Source of the DNA: Lewinellaceae bacterium
GTDB lineage: Bacteria > Bacteroidota > Bacteroidia > Chitinophagales > Saprospiraceae
Direction: 5' to 3'
Assembly: GCA_020636405.1 (NCBI GenBank)
Contig: JACJXW010000009.1
Location: forward strand, 328,143 to 392,142
DNA length: 64,000 nt
The first letter of the stretch is position 1. The number at the start of each line of letters is the position of its first letter. The notes beneath the pieces are model-generated. The model was not told the origin of the DNA and did no database searches. It was given only the letters and a program-made list of their open reading frames with translations. Shown one piece after another: positions 27,884 through 34,780 of the stretch. A program made the translations under genes and the position numbers.

Positions 27884-28191
27884 GTTAATGGATTTTTAGT
27901 TTAAAGTAAGTTAACTCGCATCTAGTAGAACGCAGGCAGGAGCCCTTTTCTTGTTTGCCTTCCTAATGAAATGTTAAAGGGGTTTAAGGGCCATTCTCCT
28001 TAGGAAGTCAAGAATGTGGAAAAAATAATGAGGCGAATCCAAACAAGGTGTTTAACTTTCCGTTCGATTATTTCAACTTATTGTATATCTTACACTAATC
28101 GTCGAAGGCATGTGTTTTCATGCCGGGCCGCGCTGCCATAGATAGGGAAGGGGACAAGGCCCGAGGCGGCCTGAACGCTTAAAATAAAATT
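27884..28191. other. Divergent intergenic region upstream of the GH57 gene
   Basis: About 300 bases between the lipoprotein and GH57 starts. A hairpin GGCATG / CATGCC lies at 28107-28124. No clean TTTG-N19-TAnnTTTG promoter was found for either gene. Confidence 0.5.
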
Positions 28192-30603
28192 ATGAGTACT
28201 TCCAATAAATATATTTGCATCCACGGCCATTTTTATCAACCGCCCAGGGAAAATGCCTGGCTGGAAGCCGTTGAGAAACAGGATTCGGCTGCGCCTTTCC
28301 ACGACTGGAACGAGCGCATCAACTTCGAATGTTATGCGCCGAATACGGCTGCCCGGATACTGGACAAGGATGATGTTATTGTAGGCATCGTCAACAATTA
28401 CGCCCGGATAAGTTTCAACTTTGGCCCCACGCTGCTATCCTGGATGGAAAAAGCGGACCCGGAGGCCTACCAGGGCATTCTGGCGGCAGATAAGGAAAGC
28501 CAGCAATTATTTGGCGGACACGGTTCGGCCCTGGCACAGGTGCACAGCCACCTCATTCTACCTCTGTGCAACCGGCGCGATAAGGAAGCACAGGTGAAAT
28601 GGGGCATTGCCGATTTTGAATACCGCTTCGGACGCAAGCCGGAGGGGATTTGGCTGGCCGAAACGGCGGCGGACACCGAGACGCTGGAAGTGCTGGCTGA
28701 AAACGATATTAAGTTTACCATTCTGGCGCCCCGGCAGGCCAAGGCCTTCCGGAAAGCCGGCGCCAAAGAATGGACAGGTACCGGCGGCGGCGGTATCGAC
28801 ACTCGCCGCCCGTACCTCTGCCGCCTGCCGTCGGGGCGCAGCATTGTCTTATTTTTCTACCATGGCGGTATTGCCCAGGGAGTCGCCTTCGAGGGCCTGC
28901 TCAATAACGGCAGGTACTTTGCCGAGCGCTTCGCGGAGGCCTTCGGCGGTAACGAAGAGCCGCAACTGGTGCACATCGCTACCGATGGGGAGAGCTACGG
29001 CCACCACCACCGCCACGGGGAAATGGCCCTGGCTGCCTGCCTGAGGCATATCGAAGACAAAGGCCTGGCCACCATTACCAACTACGGGCAGTACCTGGAG
29101 TTGTTCCCGCCCGAATATGAAGCCCAGATCCATGAGAACAGCTCCTGGAGCTGCGTCCATGGCGTAGAGCGCTGGCGCTCCGATTGTGGCTGTAACTCCG
29201 GAGGACGGCCCGGCTGGACACAAGCGTGGCGTAAACCCTTACGCGAAGCGCTGGACTGGCTGCGGGACGAACTCATCCCCATCTATGAAAAGGAAGGGGC
29301 TAAACTCATGAAGGATGTCTGGGCCGCCCGCAATGACTACATCAAGGTGCTGTTGGGCCGTTCGAACAGGACGATCAATGCCTTTCTCGAACGCCACGCT
29401 AAGAAAGAACTGAATAAAGACGAACAGACCCGGCTGCTCCGCCTTATGGAGATGCAGCGCCACGCTATGCTGATGTACACCAGTTGCGGCTGGTTCTTCG
29501 ACGAAATATCCGGCATAGAGACCAACCAGATCCTGCAGTATGCTAACCGAGCCATCCATTACGCGGTTAATGTGGCGGATGTAAATCTACACGATGCTTT
29601 CGTCAAGCGTCTGGAAAAGGCCCCCAGCAACGTCTACGAAAACGGGGCGACCAGCTATAAAAAGTACGTGGTGCCTGCACAGGTGGACCTGGTGAGGGTA
29701 GGTATGCATTATGCGGTTTCTTCCATTTTCGAGGAATATCCGGAACACCTCGATTTTTTCAACTACATCGCTGAAAGCGAGGCTTACTATCGCCTCTCGG
29801 CAGGCACGTTGCGCCTGGCGGTGGGCAGGGCTACCATCCAGTCGAAAGCCACACTGTCCGAACGACAGTTCAGCTTCGCCGTCCTCTACCTGGGCCAGCA
29901 CCACATTATCGGCAATTTGTTGCTCGACATGGAACGCGAAGCCTTCGATGAAATGGCGAGCCGCATCCGCGAGGCATTCCTGGAGACCAATCTGGGCGAG
30001 GTCATCAGCGTCATGCAGGAGTACTTCGGAAAGGATAATAAGTACACCATCTGGCAGTTGTTCCGCGATGAGAAGAGAAAGATCCTGGATCAGATCACCA
30101 AAAAGAGCCTGGACCAGGTGGAAAATGAGATGCGCTCCATTTACAATGACAACTACCAACTGATGCTGGGCATCGCCATGAGTGATATTCCCGTACCCGG
30201 GTTCTACCGCAGTGCCGTGGAGTTCGTCGTCAACCGCGACCTGCTGCGGCAGTTTGAGAACGGCCGCCTCAATATACGGGAACTCCGGCGCCTTTACGCC
30301 GAATTCCGCCGATGGAACATCCGCCTGGCCGATGAACAGGCCTTCAAACTGACGGTCAGCGAACGGGTCTTCAATGAGATCCAGCAGTTGGATACCAACG
30401 AGGCAGACCTGGAACGCCTGCAGAGCCTGATCACCATACTGGAGATGCTCGAATCCCTCAACTTCAATCTTGATTTCTGGCGCAGCCAGAACACCTACTA
30501 CTCCATGCTGCAGGGGTACCAAAAAGAAGAGTGGGTCTTTGCCAGTAAGGAGTGGGAGGAAGCGTTTATCAAGCTGGGCCGCTTGCTGAAGGTGCGGGTG
30601 TGA
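28192..30603 (+). CDS. Glycoside hydrolase family 57 protein with DUF3536 domain
   Basis: The 803-residue protein has the N-terminal GH57 fold: CIHGHFYQPPRENAWLE (first conserved motif with catalytic-site His), GPTLLSWMEK, GGHGSALAQVHSHLILPL, and PEGIWLAETAADTETLEVL, which supplies the likely nucleophile Glu. A later acid is expected in IATDGESYGHHHRHGE. The long C-terminal half matches the DUF3536 layout found in large GH57 proteins of unknown specificity. There is no signal peptide, so it should act on cytoplasmic alpha-glucans. A hairpin terminator follows; it appears monocistronic. Confidence 0.88.
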   Translation: MSTSNKYICIHGHFYQPPRENAWLEAVEKQDSAAPFHDWNERINFECYAPNTAARILDKDDVIVGIVNNYARISFNFGPTLLSWMEKADPEAYQGILAADKESQQLFGGHGSALAQVHSHLILPLCNRRDKEAQVKWGIADFEYRFGRKPEGIWLAETAADTETLEVLAENDIKFTILAPRQAKAFRKAGAKEWTGTGGGGIDTRRPYLCRLPSGRSIVLFFYHGGIAQGVAFEGLLNNGRYFAERFAEAFGGNEEPQLVHIATDGESYGHHHRHGEMALAACLRHIEDKGLATITNYGQYLELFPPEYEAQIHENSSWSCVHGVERWRSDCGCNSGGRPGWTQAWRKPLREALDWLRDELIPIYEKEGAKLMKDVWAARNDYIKVLLGRSNRTINAFLERHAKKELNKDEQTRLLRLMEMQRHAMLMYTSCGWFFDEISGIETNQILQYANRAIHYAVNVADVNLHDAFVKRLEKAPSNVYENGATSYKKYVVPAQVDLVRVGMHYAVSSIFEEYPEHLDFFNYIAESEAYYRLSAGTLRLAVGRATIQSKATLSERQFSFAVLYLGQHHIIGNLLLDMEREAFDEMASRIREAFLETNLGEVISVMQEYFGKDNKYTIWQLFRDEKRKILDQITKKSLDQVENEMRSIYNDNYQLMLGIAMSDIPVPGFYRSAVEFVVNRDLLRQFENGRLNIRELRRLYAEFRRWNIRLADEQAFKLTVSERVFNEIQQLDTNEADLERLQSLITILEMLESLNFNLDFWRSQNTYYSMLQGYQKEEWVFASKEWEEAFIKLGRLLKVRV

Positions 30604-30659
30604 GTTTGAATGCTTGTTCTGGGAAATGGTTATATTGTTGAACGGTTATGATAGCCATC

Positions 30660-30690
30660 TTTAAGCGCCAATTTCCCATTGGCGCTTAAA
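30660..30690 (+). terminator. Hairpin terminator after the GH57 gene
   Basis: TTTAAGCGCCAAT (30660-30672) pairs perfectly with its complement (30678-30690) around a 5-base loop. It is A-flanked and T-flanked, so it could work in both directions. Confidence 0.7.
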
Positions 30691-30733
30691 TTCGGAATAG
30701 ATCAATTTTCGGTGTCTTCTGAAAAATGCCCTT

Positions 30734-30783
30734 GATTTCCAGAGACTTGCGAAAGTCGAACAGCGAATTCCGAACACTCCCCT
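30734..30783. repeat. Copy 2 of the dispersed ~50-base intergenic repeat
   Basis: Matches 7101-7150, with the conserved core GAACAGCGAATTC and GAACACTCCC. It lies just upstream of the GNAT-nitrilase gene and explains why the longer frame from 30726 looks non-coding. Confidence 0.75.
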
Positions 30784-30845
30784 TAAATTTGAGCTCCTTC
30801 AATACCGCAATTCAACACATTGCCCGTAGCCATAAACCCACAACC

Positions 30846-32369
30846 ATGCCCAAAGACATCAAAAAAATAGAACTCCGCAACCTAGAGCTGAGCGACTATC
30901 GTGAACTCAAGGCCTCCATGATCGAAGCGTACAGCGACATTGAAGAACCACAGTGGACAGAGGGCCAGATCCGATCCCTGCTGGAGAAGTTTCCCGAAGG
31001 CCAACTGGTTATCCTGGCCGATGGCAAAGTGGTGGGCAGCGCCCTGTCCATCATCGTCGATTACGCGAGCCTGGATGAGAACCACTCCTACGACGATGTC
31101 ACCGGCAATTATTCTTTTGATACCCACAACCCGGAGGCAGATGTGCTGTACGGCATCGACGTTTTCGTCCATCCCGGTTACCGGGGCCTGCGGCTGGGGC
31201 GCCGCCTGTACGACGCCCGCAAGGAGCTGTGCGAGCGGCTCAACCTCAAAGGCATACTCTTCGGGGGCCGCATTCCCAACTACCGTAAATATGCGGACGA
31301 GCTTTCTCCCCGCGACTATATCCGCAAGGTGCGCCTGAAGGAGATCTACGACCCTGTCCTGTCCTTCCAGCTGAGCAACGACTTCCACGCCAAAAAGATC
31401 CTGAAAGGATACTTGCCGGATGATGAAAGCTCTCTGGAGTACGCTGTATTGTTGGCCTGGAATAACATCTACTACCAGAAGCCCCAGAAACTGGCCGCGC
31501 TGACCAAACAGGTGGCGCGCGTCGGGCTGGTCCAGTGGCAGATGCGGCCGTTCCGCGGGCTGGAGGCCCTCTTCGAACAGGTGGAATTTTTCGTAGACGC
31601 CGTATCGGCCTATCAGACGGACTTTGTGCTCTTCCCGGAGCTGTTCAATGCTCCGCTGCTGGCGGGCCTCGACAACCTGCCCGAAGCGGATGCCATCCGG
31701 GGCCTGGCCGAATACACCGAGCCGGTCCGCGACAAACTTCGGGAGTTTGCCATCTCCTATAATGTCAATATCATCGGAGGCAGCATGCCTTTTATCCGGG
31801 AAGGGATGCTGGTCAACATCGGCTTTCTCTGCCGGAGAGACGGCACGACGGAATCCTACGAAAAACTGCACGTTACCCCCAACGAGGCCAGCTTCTGGGG
31901 CATGGTGGGGGGCAACCGCCTCGCCGCCTTCGACACCGACTGCGGGAGGGTAGGGGTACTGATCGGCTACGATGTGGAATTTCCGGAACTCTCCCGCCTG
32001 CTGGCCGAAGAAGGGGTGCAGATCCTGTTCGTGCCTTTTCATACCAACACCCAGAATGAATTTACCCGGATACAGCTTTGCGCCAAGGCCCGCGCCATCG
32101 AAAACGAATGTTATGTGGCCATCGCCGGCAGTGTGGGCAACCTGCCCCGGGTGAGTAATATGGACATCCAGATGGCACAGTCCGGCGTATTCACTCCCGC
32201 CGACTTCGCCTTCCCGGGCAATGGCATCCTGACGGAAGCCCCGCCCAATACCGAGACCACCCTGGTGGCCGAACTCGACCTGGGCCTGCTGAAACAATTG
32301 CACGCCTATGGCAGCCTGCGCAACCTGAAGGGCCGGCGAACAGATCTGTTCGAGCTGAGGAAGCGGTAA
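30846..32369 (+). CDS. GNAT acetyltransferase fused to a carbon-nitrogen hydrolase (nitrilase) domain lacking the catalytic Cys
   Basis: The 507-residue protein joins an N-terminal GNAT (about 1-205; DVFVHPGYRGLRLGRRLYDARKEL is the acetyl-CoA loop) to a nitrilase-superfamily domain (about 225-500). The nitrilase Glu is in LFPELFNAPL and the Lys in ESYEKLHVTPNE. The usual nucleophile motif ICYDxxFPE reads LIGYDVEFPE (codon GGC), so the cysteine is replaced by Gly. This fusion is a known bacterial family of unclear substrate. The start at 30846 is chosen because upstream codons run through repeat DNA. The hydrolase half is probably inactive or has another job. Confidence 0.85.
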   Translation: MPKDIKKIELRNLELSDYRELKASMIEAYSDIEEPQWTEGQIRSLLEKFPEGQLVILADGKVVGSALSIIVDYASLDENHSYDDVTGNYSFDTHNPEADVLYGIDVFVHPGYRGLRLGRRLYDARKELCERLNLKGILFGGRIPNYRKYADELSPRDYIRKVRLKEIYDPVLSFQLSNDFHAKKILKGYLPDDESSLEYAVLLAWNNIYYQKPQKLAALTKQVARVGLVQWQMRPFRGLEALFEQVEFFVDAVSAYQTDFVLFPELFNAPLLAGLDNLPEADAIRGLAEYTEPVRDKLREFAISYNVNIIGGSMPFIREGMLVNIGFLCRRDGTTESYEKLHVTPNEASFWGMVGGNRLAAFDTDCGRVGVLIGYDVEFPELSRLLAEEGVQILFVPFHTNTQNEFTRIQLCAKARAIENECYVAIAGSVGNLPRVSNMDIQMAQSGVFTPADFAFPGNGILTEAPPNTETTLVAELDLGLLKQLHAYGSLRNLKGRRTDLFELRKR

Positions 32370-32374
32370 ATTTT

Positions 32375-32588
32375 CGTAGATTCGTTATTCGTTATTCGTT
32401 ATTCGTTACTCGTTATTCGTTATTCGTTACTCGTTATTCGTTATTCGTTACTCGTTACTCGTTATTCGTTATTCGTTACTCGTTATTCGTTACTCGTTAT
32501 TCGTTACTCGTTATTCGAATCCACGAACCCCCGAACCCCCGAACCCCCGAATCCACGAATCCCGAATCCACGAATCCCGAATCCCGAA
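32375..32588. repeat. Short-unit repeat array: GTTATTCGTTACTCG units, then ACCCCCGA and TCCCGAA units
   Basis: About 140 bases of GTTATTCGTTACTCG words are followed by about 60 bases of CGAACCCC and CGAATCC words, ending in 7-base TCCCGAA units. The last units continue beyond the IS element at 33899-33929, so the IS inserted into this array. No gene is present. Confidence 0.9.
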
Positions 32589-33898
32589 TTAGGGGTGTTA
32601 AGAAAAATTTTTCACTCTCTTTGGATGAATTTTTTCATATTCTGCTTGAGCCAGTCCACCCCTTGCGGCTCCTCCAGGATGTCAAGCAAGATGGAATAAG
32701 TTAGTTCTTTGAAAAACTGGATTTTAGCCATTTTGAACGAACGGATACCGTTGCGTTTCTTGTAGATCAAGACCAACATAGCTGCAATCATGGTAAAGTA
32801 GAGCATGTTTTGGATGGCATTGGCATCGTTGCATACAAAGTGCGTCAGGTTCATTTCCTGTTTCATGAAACGGAAAAGCACCTCGATGTCCCACCGCTGG
32901 CGATAAATTTCAGCGATGGCCACAGCAGGTAGATCCCACAGGTTAGTCACGAAAGACAGCACCTGCCCACTGGCTTTGGCCCGGTATTGAACCAAGCGCA
33001 GTTTGGTGGGCGAGACTTTTTTGTTGCTCTCATAGAGATGAACGGCACTGTCCTGGATAAACTCTAAGCTCTCTGTATCGCTATAGCCATCGTCTTGCCA
33101 ATGTGGATGAAGCAGATCATAACGGGGCGCATCCTTCAGGCGGCCGACAAATAATATCTGTTCCTCTGCCAGTTGGGCGTAAGACTTGCGGCTTTGTAGC
33201 CCTCTATCAAAAACGCTGATATCCTCTTGGCCATGGGATGTCTTGAGGATGGCTTCTTTCAAAGCTGTTTCCTCACTGAGGTGCCCTTGATCGGCATGGA
33301 AATGCATCTGGATGAGAAACTCGTCGGCCAGTTCCGTGGTGAGCTTGACTTGCCTTTTGCCTTTTTTCGTGTTACCTACCTTCATCCCTTCCAATAAATG
33401 GGAAAAGGTGGCGATCATTGTGGAGTCATAGCGCTTGATATGGTAGCCAGACAAAGATTTGTCTCCATATAATTGCCGGGCGCGTTTATAGACTAGCTCA
33501 AAAAGCTTACGGCAAAAAGCAGGCTTGATCTTGATCAGGCGCTCCCGGATACCTGTCCAGGTCACCTCATCGGCAGCCAGCGCAGGGGCTAAGGCTTGAA
33601 AGAGCGGGTCTTTATAATGCTCTTCCATGACCCGAAGGCTTAAGCGTTCGCTGCTCATAAGGCTAAAGAGCACTAACTTGAACAGGCTGGTGGCCTTAAG
33701 TTTCTTGACCCATTTGTCCACGACGAGGTCCTTAGCCAGTTGCTCGACCGATTCCTCAGGTATCAACTCAAGCAATTCTGATACACTCACTCCCTCTGCG
33801 GAGGGAGGTTTTCGGCGCATTGCGGGCATGTTCGTTTTTCGGCTAAATTCCAATTTTTTTCAAAGAACGTATTTGAAAATTTTTCTTAACACCCCTAA
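32589..33898. mobile_element. IS4-family insertion sequence, 1310 bases
   Basis: Both ends carry a perfect 23-base inverted repeat beginning TTAGGGGTGTTAAG (32589-32611 and 33876-33898). The single transposase gene fills the rest. The element sits in a TCCCGAA heptamer array, so the target duplication cannot be measured: both flanks read TCCCGAA. Confidence 0.92.
32612..33829 (-). CDS. IS4-family transposase (DDE type)
   Basis: The protein has about 405 residues from the ATG at 33829; a TTG lies eight codons earlier. An RNase H-like core carries the DDE residues: Asp in KRYDSTMIATF, Asp in ISVFDRGLQSR, and Glu in the IS4 signature YRQRWDIEVLFRFMK, which fits Y-x2-R-x3-E-x6-K. The N-terminal helical domain and the beta-strand insertion before the last Glu are as expected. 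The frame is complete, and with intact terminal repeats the element may still be active. Confidence 0.93.
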   Translation of the reverse strand: MPAMRRKPPSAEGVSVSELLELIPEESVEQLAKDLVVDKWVKKLKATSLFKLVLFSLMSSERLSLRVMEEHYKDPLFQALAPALAADEVTWTGIRERLIKIKPAFCRKLFELVYKRARQLYGDKSLSGYHIKRYDSTMIATFSHLLEGMKVGNTKKGKRQVKLTTELADEFLIQMHFHADQGHLSEETALKEAILKTSHGQEDISVFDRGLQSRKSYAQLAEEQILFVGRLKDAPRYDLLHPHWQDDGYSDTESLEFIQDSAVHLYESNKKVSPTKLRLVQYRAKASGQVLSFVTNLWDLPAVAIAEIYRQRWDIEVLFRFMKQEMNLTHFVCNDANAIQNMLYFTMIAAMLVLIYKKRNGIRSFKMAKIQFFKELTYSILLDILEEPQGVDWLKQNMKKFIQRE

Positions 33899-33929
33899 TC
33901 CCGAATCCCGAATCCCGAATCCCGAATCC
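33899..33929. repeat. Continuation of the TCCCGAA heptamer array after the IS
   Basis: Four and a half units of TCCCGAA directly after the right end of the IS. The array runs straight into the codons of the truncated AraC gene. Confidence 0.88.
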
Positions 33930-34762
33930 ACTACAAGGGATACCAGCCCGGGCACAGCATCGACCGATTCCTGCCGGACGGTAATGTGGAATTGGTGATC
34001 GATCTGACGGATTCCCCCAAAAATGTATACGACAACGAGACCCTGGCGGTGCGGCAATCCTTCCGCCGGGCCTGGATCTCGGGCCTGCGCCGGGAATACA
34101 TTTCCATCCATGCCGGGCAGGATGCGGAGATGTTTGTCGTCACCTTCCGGAAGGGCGCCGCCCGGCCTATTGTGGGCATGCCGCTTACCGAACTGACGGA
34201 GCAGGTCGTCGAGGGAGACTTGGTCTTTGGGCAGCCCATTCTCCAGTTGCGGGAGGCCTTGCTGGAAGCCGAAACCCCGGAAGCCAAAATGGCCGCCGCC
34301 GAACGCCACCTGCTGGCCATGGCGGGAGCCGGACTGCAGCCCAACCCCTTTGTGGAATATGCCGTCGGCCAGATCCTGAAGCACCCCGGGCAGCTCTCGC
34401 TGGAGCATCTCTCCCGCAAGGTGGGCTATTCCCAGAAGCACCTCATTCAGCTGTTCATTTCCGGCCGGGACACCTGCCGGCGTTGTTACCTGCTTTATGA
34501 GATGGATGCCGACGGCGGGAACCTCCGCAAGGTTTCGGATATCCGCCTGGCGGACAGTTGGATGAGCAGCCGGAAGGACGGCACGGAGCTGATCGTCACC
34601 CCCCCATCGCTCGGTGGATTCCGCTTTTAACCTCATCGATCTTCAGGGGAAGGTGCTGAATAAGCTATATATCGGCCTGATGAACTGGGATACGAAGGAG
34701 ATGAAGATCCTGACGGATACGGCGTATCAGTACCAGCAGGCGCCAGTATTTGTACAGGAGTG
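33930..34762 (+). pseudogene. Chimeric gene remnant: AraC-type regulator (DUF6597 sensor) joined to a TolB/WD40-like propeller fragment
   Basis: The frame from the repeat boundary reads HYKGYQPGHSIDRFLPDGNVELVIDL, a DUF6597-type AraC sensor domain whose first ~25-30 residues and start codon are missing. It continues into the HTH start (LSLEHLSRKVGYSQKHLIQLF) at about 34460 and then changes abruptly to YLLYEMDADGGNLRKVSDIRLADSW, a propeller-type sequence. That part ends at a stop at 34628-34630, but a shifted frame carries on as FNLIDLQGKVLNKLYIGLMN to a stop at 34760-34762. I read this as a deletion joining two broken genes plus a frameshift. Confidence 0.72.
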
Positions 34763-34780
34763 AGGGCCGTGGATGTCCGA

